Of a stretch of 64,000 nt of DNA, positions 46,201 to 55,464 are shown piece after piece. Numbering within the stretch: the first letter of the stretch is position 1; each line of letters starts with the position of its first letter. The DNA is taken from the NCBI GenBank assembly GCA_010015655.1, contig ML976656.1, positions 1,530,856 through 1,594,855 of the forward strand. Reading direction: 5' to 3'. Below the pieces are notes generated by a model. That model saw nothing but the letters and a program-made list of their open reading frames with translations. It was not told the DNA's origin and searched no databases. The translations under genes were made by a program, and so were the position numbers. The DNA comes from Bimuria novae-zelandiae CBS 107.79 (taxonomy: Eukaryota; Ascomycota; Dothideomycetes; Pleosporales; Didymosphaeriaceae).

Positions 46201-48032
46201 TTAAACTATCGCTAGTAGTGTAAACAGGGCAGTTACAAACAAGCCCATAGGCCGCAGCCTTTATAGCAGGCACCGAAGCCGGCAGTAGCGGCAAATACAA
46301 GGGCAAGGCTCTCGATAAGGCGCAGCTTCGACGAATAATCACATCAGGCAAGAAACCACATCGAAGTGTACTCCCAAAGCCACCCACATGTCGAAGCAAG
46401 CTCGAGGATCACCCACTCTATGATATGTGGAAGGAAGCCAAGCGATCTTATCTCCAGAGCCACAAGGAAATAAAGTCCTAGAGTGAGGTTATAGCAGCTC
46501 TAATAAGAGCATTAGGTTATCAGATTCTCGACTGCATGTAGGTATATACCTATAAGTTTAATAAGCACTATTAATTACAGAAATGCAAGGCGAGATTAGT
46601 GGTGCGAGGCGATTAATAGTAGCACCTCAACTCACAAGAAACCTATGCCGCAACGCTGGCAGGACGATCATTTCGCATGCTCATGGCAATAGCTGCACGA
46701 TTTGACCTAGAACTAATTCAATACGACGTCACGAACGCCTTCGTACATGCAAAGCTCGATAGAGAGATCTACATGAGGATGCCCCGCGGATATACGCGAG
46801 TAGGCACAGTCCTGCAATTGCATAAGGCGCTCTATGGATTACGTATCTCTCCATTACTATGGCAGAGGGAGTTCACATCTACGCTCCGCAACATGGGCTT
46901 CACCATAGTCCCCTATAAGCTGTGTTGTCTTATCAAAGATGGCCTTATTCTTTTCTTTTACGTGGACAACCTGATTATCGCCTACCACAAGAATTAAGAG
47001 CACGTAGCTAAAGGAGCTATAGTAAAAATAAGTACTAAGTTCTCCCTTACTGGCGGGAAAGATCTGCAGTAGTTCCTAGGGATTAAAATTATTAGGAATC
47101 GCCTAAACAGAAAGATTTGGCTTTTACAAGCCTTATACATTGATAAAATATCGCGCCTTATTAATCACCATGAGATTCGCCACGATACCCTAATAGCAGC
47201 AGTTAAACTGCTCCCACGCTTAGGGCTTGCTAGCAAGGCTGAAGTCAATCGATATCAGCGAAAGATAGGATCAATCCTCTACGCTGCGGTGACCACGCGA
47301 CCAGATATTGCCTTTACAAGCTCCCGATTATCACGATTCCTATCTAACCCAGGCAAAGAGCACCAAGCAGCTGCCGATCGAGTTCTCCTCTACCTTGCTA
47401 ATACCAGATCATTAGGCCTTCAGCTTAGGGGTGCAGATACTTTAGAAGTGGCGAGTAACGCGTCCTTTGCCAATAATACGCTCGACCGCAAGAGCTCGCA
47501 AGGATACATTATTAAACTATTTAGCGGCCTAATTGCCTGGAAAGCAAACAAGCAGGACACAGTTACTACATTAATAACTAAAGCTAAATTGCTAGCACTA
47601 TCACAGGTGGCGAAGGAGGCTCTATTCACATCCTAATTACTAAAGGAGCTAAAGATTAACCTTAGCGATTCCCTTATCACGATTAATTGCGATAACTAGC
47701 AAACAATCCGACTTGTCACCAAAGAGATCACCAAGCTACAGACAAAGCTCCGTCATGTTAATATCTATAATTACTAGCTAAGATAAGAAGTCGCATTTGG
47801 GATAATTAAGGTGGACTATTAACGATTGGAGGACATAGTTGCGGATAGACTTACAAAGGCCCTGCTAGCTAATAAGTGGAGCAAGTTCCTGGATAAATTA
47901 GGACTTGCAGAGATTAAGGACATAATTACGAATAAAGAAGTTAATCTGCTCGAGCTAGAGCAAAGGATAGAGGCCTTTGAGATTAAACCAAGATAGGACT
48001 ATCTAATCACTAACGAATGGTCTCCAGCTTGA
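43224..48032 (+). pseudogene. Copia-2 gag-pol, one frame of 1603 codons with nonsense codons only
   Basis: ATG 43224 (MALSTLRDPTVILTDYTNYT) to TGA 48030-48032 in a single frame with no net indel at any point I checked. Gag is followed by protease LAILDSGTTCHIFND near 44553; pre-integrase and integrase around 44990-45660 (VKCDACGKAKLKWQI, RVAIDFHDYEA). RT spans about 46430-46995: FDLELIQYDVTNAFVHAKLD and an altered catalytic box YVDN (YVDD expected) near 46960. RNase H spans 47289-47640: TRPDIAFTSSRLSRFLSNPG. The open stretches 46677-46997 and 47289-47636 are the best preserved. Stops fit C-to-T or G-to-A changes. Ty1/Copia family, inactive. Confidence 0.88.
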
Positions 48033-48056
48033 GGATAAGCCCAAGCTAAGGGGGTG

Positions 48057-48308
48057 TGTCCAATTACATGGCCCCTTGCACACACGAAGGTAGCTGGCGC
48101 AACCCTACACAAAGAGACTTTACCAGCAGTCCGGTTCATCCGCACGATTCCGGGCGGGACAAAGGGCGACTCTCCTTACTCAACGGAAATAGATTAGCGT
48201 CTTAACGTAAGACGTAAGGATAAAAGAGCCTTACATTCTTGCAAAGACACATGAAGAAGAAGAATCAATTACTTTTCCATCTCATCAAAAACACCCTTTA
48301 ATCTGACA
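48057..48308 (+). repeat. Copia-2 3' LTR
   Basis: 252 bp, matching 42921-43172 apart from eight A/G differences. Confidence 0.94.
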
Positions 48309-48788
48309 ACTCTATAAGCCAGGCGCGACGACTAGTGACGCTACTAGCCTTTTTATTATACTTAGAAAGCTCCTTTTGCTTTTATTTCGTAAACCTAAGG
48401 CTATTATATACGTGTAAGAGAGAGGGTGCGAGAGAGTGTAGGAGGAGGGTAGGAGAGAGTATTAATAGAAAGGGCAAACGCGCTAAAATTAAGGTATTAA
48501 GCTAGCTAATTACCTAATTAGGAAATTACTAAAAACACTAAATAACTAACACTAATAATACGTATAATTAACTATACTTATTAATATTACTGCTTTAAAA
48601 GGCCTTCTTAGCGTTAAATACGGCGTAAAAATAGATTAAAAGAATCAATCAATCAATCAAAAAAATAGGAAAAAACTAAACTGATTAATTATGGAGAGAG
48701 AGAGATTGATTTAATTGATAGGATCAATTTGAGCAAAAATACTAATTGATTGATAGATTGATTGATTATTGGCAACTCTGGGTGTGTG

Positions 48789-49283
48789 TGTGGGGAGGGA
48801 TGGGGGTGGTTTGGAATAAGAATTTGTTGCATCTTTGGCTTTTTGGGGGGAAAGGAAGGGGGGACGTACCTTAGGTGTGAAATGGAAATGGGAATGGTTG
48901 AGAGGGTGGAGAGCGTTGTTGTTGGATGGAGAATTGGTGAGGGAGGATTGACATACGCGTGGCGCGTCCTCGAACAAGGCGCGAATTGCACTAGTCTAGA
49001 TTAAGATTAGCGCGATGAGATGATGCGATGACGTCACGTGATAATTAATAGTCAAAACTTCCGTGCAGGTACTTAAGAGCTTCTGTATCCCCCGCATGGC
49101 CAAAATCTACCGTACACGGGCCACATTAAAATGGCCAATCAGGAGAGCTGCTAAGTAAACACTAAATCTATATTATAATATTAGTAATTTCTATTTACTA
49201 GCTAAAATATGCCTATTTTAAAATTATATACATCTATAAACATGCTAAAAGCTACTAGCCTGTTTACTAATAACTTTAACTTT
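48789..49283. other. Right flank of hAT-2, no gene
   Basis: Starts with a GT-rich run and G-rich tracts (48781-48880, not RIP-altered). From about 49140 the sequence turns AT-rich with RIP character. A palindromic GTCACGTGA occurs near 49035. I see no gene. Confidence 0.4.
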
Positions 49284-49288
49284 GTAAA

Positions 49289-49716
49289 TGTTAAGATCCG
49301 ATCTTACAGGCACTTGGCTAGGCTCCAGAGCGCCTATGGTCTTATGGTGACCAATGGAGGTACAGTACCTGGAGGTCACGTGACTGCTCGCTGCGCTCGA
49401 CACGAGCAAGTCGAGCAGACGTAGAAGCCAAGACCTCTGCTCGCTGCGCTCGACTCGAGCATGTCGAACAGGACAAGTATATAGGAACGCAAGAAGGAGT
49501 CTCTCTTCTACTTGTGTTCAACCTGTTTATTAATCTATCGTTTGGATCTGAATAAGCAACCTTGTTGATTTGATTGTGCTGTACACACCTTCGATACCAA
49601 CGTCCTTAGTAACAGGCGCAAGCTATCACTACAACCCTTTCCCGTCCTACTAGTACCCCTGCCCGAGAACCAACCTTAGCCCCTTGGAGAATAGCTACCT
49701 CTTTGGGATCTTAAAA
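49289..49716 (-). repeat. Solo LTR related to the Gypsy-3 LTR
   Basis: Flanked by GTAAA on both sides (49284-49288, 49717-49721), a 5 bp duplication. It begins TGTTAAG and, after about 428 bp, ends ATCTTAAAA (the expected terminal CA is mutated). Read minus, the core (tcgaaggtgtgta...gcttattcagatccaaacga, about 170 bp) closely matches the LTRs at 54883 and 61275, while the flanking parts differ. It carries two GC-rich dyads (CTCGCTGCGCTCGAC) and GTCACGTGAC at 49375-49384. No internal sequence is attached, so it is a recombination product. Confidence 0.82.
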
Positions 49717-49721
49717 GTAAA

Positions 49722-50412
49722 ATATATAAAATTTAAAAAATTTAACGCTAAAAAGCCTAATTTACTAATAAATTTACTACCTAATTAAAAATTTCTTAAC
49801 GTTAATAATTTACCTATTTTTAGAAAGGCTAACTTACCTAAAGGTATTAATTATAGTAATCTAATTACTTTATTTAATTTATACTTTTTTACTAATATTA
49901 TAGACTATATAGTATACTATATAAATTAACATGCTAAGGCGCTCTAAGCAGCGATGCTTAGTAATTACTATAATTAGAAACTAATATTTCTAGTAAAGCT
50001 TTATATATACTTTTAATTATTATTTATATAGGCGTCTACTAGGAGTCCTTATTAGTAGAGTGTTAAAAAAAGGCTACTAAAACGCTCTTATATATAAAAT
50101 TAATAAGTTTATATCCCGCTAGCGTTAGTAGTAGCTAAATTAATACTTATACTATACTAAGATAGAGTAGAGCTTTTACTTCTTATTTAGCTACGTCTAA
50201 AATCTCTTTTAGCTACTTTATAAGCGCTTACTTTTATATTAAACGCCTAATAAGCACCTTTATATTAATAAAGTAATTATAAGATTTATTAGACGCGCGT
50301 TAAAAAAAGTAATAATTAAAATAAAGCCTATACTTAAAGGCTATAAGATCTAGTATCTAGTAAATAATAAAATAATACTTAACTAGCTTTTTTATGCCTA
50401 TAGTAAAAGACC
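49722..50412. other. RIP-saturated relic of unknown origin
   Basis: About 690 bp with extreme TA content and stops in all frames. It is the target into which pogo-D1 and the solo LTR inserted. I could not assign it to a family. Confidence 0.45.
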
Positions 50413-50414
50413 TA

Positions 50415-51174
50415 ACGTACATGCATAGCGAGTGGCCGGGCATAGCGAGTGGCCGGAAATGCCAAGACCCCATCAAAATCTACACTCTACACAACAGTAC
50501 AGAACGCGTATAAATAGTTATAAGAAATTATAGTAGGCTAATCTACTTAGAATCTACTTCTACTTCTCTTTTATATGTACGCGAATTATGCCTAGCCTTA
50601 TTATAGCGTCTATAGTGCTATTAAGTTAATTTACCTTTATTAGCGCGCGCCCTTTTTTTTACCTTCTTTCTATTACTTTACGCTATAAGGTCCTTTAGGG
50701 TAGCTAGTTACTAGCTATTAGTAGCTATAAGGACTCTTTTCTACTATAAGTACTTTCTTTTATATAATTTCTATTACGTAGTAGCCTTATTAGTGGTTTA
50801 AAGCTTAGCGTTACGCTTAGTTATTAATACTAAAAAATATACTATTAGCTTAGCGCCTTTTATAAGCTTTTTAACTACTTTAACTATACTTATTAGGGAA
50901 CTTTTTAGGTGCCTTTAAATTTTTTCTTTTACTAGCGTTAATTACGACCCTAATTCTAGGGTATTACTTAGTATTTATAACTACTACGTACTATTACGTA
51001 TAGTATAAGGCGAAGGCGTACGTAGACGCACATTAAGCTTTAATATTATTACTTTTAGGTGAAGGGGAATAAGGTTAGCGCCTTAAAAACTTTTTTAAAT
51101 ATTACTTTAAGTAATTATAGCTTTAAAAGTAGTAATAAAGCAAGGTAAGAACTTAATTTTAGTAATATACGTAA
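50415..51174 (-). mobile_element. pogo-D1, truncated or interrupted by Gypsy-2
   Basis: Begins with the pogo-D end ACGTACATGCATAGCGAGTG after TA (50413-50414). Read minus it matches the 3' third of pogo-D2, including the C-terminal transposase part. It stops at 51174, where the Gypsy-2 LTR starts; the rest, if present, is beyond the window. Strong RIP. Confidence 0.82.
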
Positions 51175-51407
51175 TGTTACGAACCAGAAGCAAGATGACG
51201 AAGGATGGGCGCTTATAAGGAAAAGACAGCTAAGGAACAGGTTACAAGCACGCTAAGGAGCTAATCTTAAGGTTATATAACTACTTAGTTAATTAGTAGT
51301 ACTAAGCAACTAAGCAAGGCACGTAACTACTTAGTTAATTAATAGTACTAAGTAACTAAGTAAGTAAGTATATATATAAGATAGGTTTCCTTTATACGCT
51401 CCTTATA

Positions 51408-53269
51408 ACGTACATGCATAGCGAGTGGCCGGGCATAGCGAGTGGCCGAAAATGCCAAGACCCTATCAAAACGTTCTACTACAACGCGATGTCTTAACAA
51501 CGCAATAAACTACCTAAATTAAAAGAGGCTAGATTATAGCTTGCGCTTTAAGCTATTAAAAGAGACGCGCTACTTTTAATTTCACGTGCTATAGTAGTTT
51601 ATAGCGTTGTTAAAAGAATACTACGATAGAGACGCGCTAGAACTACCTTTTAACGCGACTACGCACCTAACTTAATAAGACTTACTATAAGAGAGGAGTA
51701 GGTAATTATATAGTATATACTTAATCTAGATGCGCGAGGGTTTCTGCCCTAACTTGCTACTATAAAAGATATAGCTAATTCTTTACTAGCTACACGCCAT
51801 AACGAGCTAGTTAGTTAAAGGTAGCCTTACTACTTTATTAAGCGCTAGCTAGAGCTCTAAGTTAAGTTTAATTAAAAGTATAACTATAAGAGAGCCTTCT
51901 GTGAGGATCCTGAAGTTATACAGGGCTGGTTCCGGCTTGTAGAGAATACTAAAGCCAAGTATGGTATCCTGGATAAAGATACCTACAACTTTAATAAGAC
52001 TAGCTTTATAATAGGCATAATATTAATAGGAGCAATTATTACAGGCTCTAAGCATTAAGGCAAGCTAAAGAGTGTATAGCAAGGTAATTAAAAGTAGATA
52101 ATAGCTATTTATGGCATTAACGCGACAGGGTGGGCGATCCCACCCTTCCTTATCTTTCAGGGCAAGCACCACCTCTCTGCCTGGTACCAAGAGAAAAATC
52201 TACCTCGCGACTGGGTTCTCGCAGTCTCTAAGAATGGCTAGACAAATAACAAGCTTAGTCTATAGTGGCTAAAGCACTTTGACGCGCATATAAAAGAGCG
52301 TACTATTAGTAGCTATTAGTTACTTATTATTAATAGCTACGAGAGCTATAACTTGCTTGAATTCTAGCAATACTGCAAGGATAGGAAGATTATTACTCTC
52401 TATATGCCTCCACATTCGTCGCACCTCCTGCAGCCACTAGATGTGGGGTGTTTCTCGCCGTTAAAGAAGGCATATAGGCGCCAAGCCAAAAATCTAATGC
52501 GCAACTATATCACGCATATTACTAAAATTAAGTTCTTACCTTATTTTATTACTACTTTTAAGGCTATAATAACTTAAAGTAATATCTAAGGAGGCTTTTA
52601 AGGCGCTAGCCTTATTCCCCTTAACCTAAAAGTAGTAATATTAAAGCTTAGCGTTCGTCTGCGTACGCCTTCGCCTTCTACTATACGCGATAGTACGTGG
52701 CAGTCGCAGACGCCTAGCAACACCCTAGAATTAGGGTCACAATTGACGCTGGTGAAGGAGAAGATTCAGAGGCACCTAGATAGCTCCCTAATAAGTATAG
52801 TTAAGGCAGTTAAAAAGCTCGTAAAAGGCGCTAAGCTAATAGCGTATTTTTTAGTATTAATAATAAAGCGTAACGTTAAGCTTTAAGCTACTAATAAGGC
52901 TGCTATACAACGTAAATCGCATAAGAGAAAGCGACTATAGTAGGAAAGGGTCTTTATAACTACTAATAGCTAGTAACTAGCTACCCTAAAGGACTTTACG
53001 GCGCGTAGTAATAAGAAGAAGGTAAAGAAGAGGGTGCGCGCTAATAGAGGCAAATTAACTTAATAGCGCTATAGACGCTGCAGCGAGGCTGGGCATAATT
53101 CGCGCACGTGTAAAAAAGAAGTAAAAGTAGATTCTGAGTAGATTTGCCTACTATAATTTTTTATTACTATTTGTGTGCGTTCTGTACTATTGTGTAGAGT
53201 GTAGATTTTGATGGGGTCTTGGCATTTCCGGCCACTCGCTATGCCCGGCCACTCGCTATGCATGTACGT
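51408..53269 (+). mobile_element. pogo-D2 DNA transposon (1862 bp)
   Basis: Inverted ends ACGTACATGCATAGCGAGTG at 51408 and complement ending 53269, flanked by TA (51406-51407, 53270-53271). In Gypsy-1 LTRs the matching flank TAGTTAACTT is uninterrupted (19161). Two copies of GCATAGCGAGTGGCCGG start at 51416 and 51433, 17 bp apart. Moderately RIP-altered. Confidence 0.92.
51489..53141 (+). pseudogene. pogo-D2 transposase with C-terminal zinc knuckle
   Basis: Frame of about 551 codons from ATG 51489 to TAG 53139-53141, with nonsense codons but no obvious indel. It has an N-terminal HTH region, then FNKTSFIIGI (DETGF in intact pogo enzymes), WYQEKNLPRDWVLAVSKNG, LLIINSYESYNLLEF (second Asp now Asn), and the well-kept PPHSSHLLQPLDVGCFSPLK. 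The tail reads RYRRCSEAGHNSRTCKK, a C-x2-C-x4-H-x4-C zinc knuckle whose first Cys became Tyr. Fot1/pogo type, a separate family from A, B and C. Confidence 0.84.
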
Positions 53270-53485
53270 TAGTTAACTTATATATTTTCTATACGAGTAC
53301 GTTCTCTTATATAAACTAATAGTTATTTTATTTTATTATAAAATTAAATTATTTAGCCTCGCGCTAAGTGTCGTATTAACTTATATTATTAAATAATTTA
53401 TAAAGTACTATAATACCTTACTACCTTAACTTAGATTAAAATAAGGTGTAAGCGCCTTATAATACTTTAACTACCTTATAGTATA

Positions 53486-54877
53486 ATAGTAAGACCTAGT
53501 TTAAGCACTATAGCTCTAGCACCGAAAGAGAAAACTTTAAAAAAGATAATTATTAAATAAGTAGCTTAGATAGCCTAGCTTTAGAAAATTATTAACTAGA
53601 TAAGCAAGAAGATAAGTAAATAAAAAGATATAAAATATTAATTAAAAGTTTTAAAGCTTAAATTTTACTCTAGGAAAAGCTATTTAGGAACGTTCCTAAC
53701 GCAGATAAAACTATTTATTTATTATAACTTAAGGAGGTTTAATATAGAATAAGATAAAATTCTAGTTACTTATATAAATATATAGGACAAGGCAGCCGCA
53801 TAGGCTAGACTAATAATAGATAATTTTTTTAAAAATAGTAGATTAGAAGATTATAATTTAGACGCTACTAAGGATGCCTTTAAGAACTAAGAATTCTTTT
53901 ATAAGGCTATAAAAAAATATTTAGTATTATTAATAAAGAATACTAAGCTAAAATACGCCTCTAACGCCTATATTAAAAGAAGTTAGTAGTACTCTATACG
54001 CTAGAGTTTAAATAGATTATAATAAAACTTAATAAATAGGGAGAAGCCCTACTTATAATTACCTACTATAATAAACTAAAGGAATTAATTAAGGATAAAC
54101 TAGTCTACTAAGGAAAAGCAGATAATCTAGAAAAACTTATTAATAACGCTATTAAAATAGATAATCGCCTGTATAAGTAAAAGCTAGAGAAGTAGTATAG
54201 TACCTAACTACTTTTTAGGAAGGAAAACAACACCAAGCTAGTAGGAAGGGACTAAGACGGAGACGTTATTTTAACTAACGAAGCCTAATAGTACAGGAAA
54301 AAGAATAGCAAAGGAAAATAGCTATATAAGTTAAGAAAAGCTTACTAGGGCAGAAGTGGCATCTCGCAAGAAGAGCGAGAATGGAGGTTTAAGGATAAAG
54401 CCTGCCTCCGTTGTGGCAAACAGGGTCACTTCGCCAAGGATTGCGAAGGTCAGGAGACTAAGGTTAATACGACCAACCTCCTACGAGTGGCCATGGCCAC
54501 CCTCACGCCAGCAAAGGCGGAAGAGATAGACCTCACACAAGAGATCCCAGAACTAATAAAAGAATGGGGAGAGGGACGAAAGACCCTCCACGAATACCAG
54601 ATCTTCCAACGACTGGTAGATGACACCTGCTGGATGTGCAGCAGCACGCTACATCACTTGTCTTAGTGCGAGACGAAGGTGATCGTCCAAGGACCACATG
54701 CGTGGGACGCTTATTGGCTTGCCAAAAAACTACAAGGACCCCTGAAGCAGTACCTACGCCAGGTCACGATACAAGAATAATACGCACATGCCAAGTGGTG
54801 GCAATGCACACGAAAAGGATGCTAATAGCACTTTAAGGCTAGAGTTAAAGCCTTTTACTTTCTAGGAGGCTTAGAAC
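53486..54877 (+). pseudogene. Gypsy-2 gag with intact CCHC zinc knuckle
   Basis: Homologous to Gypsy-1 gag; the start codon at 53486 reads ATA. RIP has ruined the first 850 bases. From about 54360 the sequence is almost clean: ACLRCGKQGHFAKDCEGQET at 54407-54460 (C-x2-C-x4-H-x4-C), then CWMCSSTLHHLS and YWLAKKLQGPLKQYLRQV, with TAG in place of Trp after HHLS and TAA after TIQE. Gypsy-3 inserts at 54883. The same domain order as Gypsy-1, including the Cys/His-rich part after the knuckle. Confidence 0.75.
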
Positions 54878-54882
54878 ACTAT

Positions 54883-55333
54883 TGTTAGGTTCCATCTAGG
54901 ATAGCTGGTCCTAAACGGGCTATGGTTGGTTCTCGGGCAGGAGTACTAGTAGGACGAGAGAGGGTCGTAGTGATAGCTTGCGCTTGTCACTAGGGCGTTA
55001 GTATCGAAGGTGTATACAGCACAATTAAATCAACAAGGTTGCTTATTCAGATCCAAACGATAGATTAATAAACAAGATTAAACACGAATATCCGGGAGGG
55101 ATATTCGAGCTCTCTATATACTACGTGAATCCTGCCATCCTCTATCTTCCTGCCATCCGGGATGGCTTCACCATCCGGGACGGTCTCGCCATCCAGGATA
55201 GTTACACCATCCAGGATAGTTTTGCTTGGCGGGATGGCATGTCACGTGACCTTAGCTGAACAGCCCCGCCGAGTGTTACCCTTGCTGAGGACCCGTTGGC
55301 CCTCCGCGTCTCGTACATGTTCAGATCCTAACA
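54883..55333 (-). repeat. Gypsy-3 3' LTR
   Basis: 451 bp. Contains an array of near-palindromic CCATCCGGGATGG units (55133-55238), the hairpin GAATATCC...GGGATATTC (55086-55106), and GTCACGTGAC at 55241-55250. Confidence 0.93.
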
Positions 55334-55407
55334 TCACCTCCCCTCTTTCAGATAGCGTCCTCGGTATCCTCGTTCCGCGCCCCCTGGCTGCAGATACGGT
55401 CGTCGCA

Positions 55408-55415
55408 TATAAATA
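55408..55415 (+). promoter_or_regulatory. Possible TATA box of the Gypsy-3 antisense ORF
   Basis: TATAAATA, 50 bp upstream of the ATG at 55465, on the strand opposite to gag-pol and just inside the 3' LTR. Suggests the antisense gene has its own promoter. Confidence 0.5.
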
Positions 55416-55464
55416 CTCGCGTGAGTTGCTGTTTTCGCGTCCTGGCCTTAATACCTTCCTGACC

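Larger units (their letters stand above)
42921..48308 (+). mobile_element. Copia-2 LTR retrotransposon (5388 bp)
   Basis: Identical-length LTRs (252 bp each) at 42921-43172 and 48057-48308, starting TGTCC and ending CTGACA. Perfect 5 bp duplication ACTCT (42916-42920, 48309-48313). Polypurine tract AAGCTAAGGGGG (48043-48054). Copia domain order. LTRs differ at 8 sites, all A/G, about 97% identical. Inserted in hAT-2 and younger than it. Confidence 0.94.
40058..48780 (-). mobile_element. hAT-2 DNA transposon with nested Copia-2
   Basis: Inverted ends CAGAGTTGCCAACAATCAAT at 40058 and its near-complement ending at 48780. A perfect 8 bp duplication GGTGTGTG flanks it (40050-40057, 48781-48788). 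Subterminal ATCAATCAATC repeats occur at both ends, and TTAATTAATTAA runs at 40135-40195. The minus-strand transposase lies in 40300-42920, and Copia-2 interrupts at 42920. About 3.3 kb without Copia-2. RIP-saturated. Confidence 0.9.
51175..53464 (+). repeat. Gypsy-2 5' LTR, split by pogo-D2
   Basis: LTR parts 51175-51407 and 53270-53464. The first part has palindromic repeats of ACTACTTAGTTAATTAGTAG. The second part matches 10590-10740 and 19150-19353 of Gypsy-1. It ends TATAATA (TATAACA mutated). Confidence 0.78.

Noticed and set aside
48762..49004. Frame in the GT/G-rich flank of hAT-2 (and antisense frames)
   Set aside because: Low-complexity composition and partly inside the hAT-2 terminal repeat; no coding character.
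53069..53263. Minus-strand frame at the right end of pogo-D2
   Set aside because: Covers the terminal inverted repeat and the transposase stop; shadow.
55133..55238. Regularly spaced short repeats suggestive of a CRISPR array
   Set aside because: Located in an LTR, repeats of about 13 bp with 3-5 bp between, palindromic and present in both LTRs; a eukaryotic genome.
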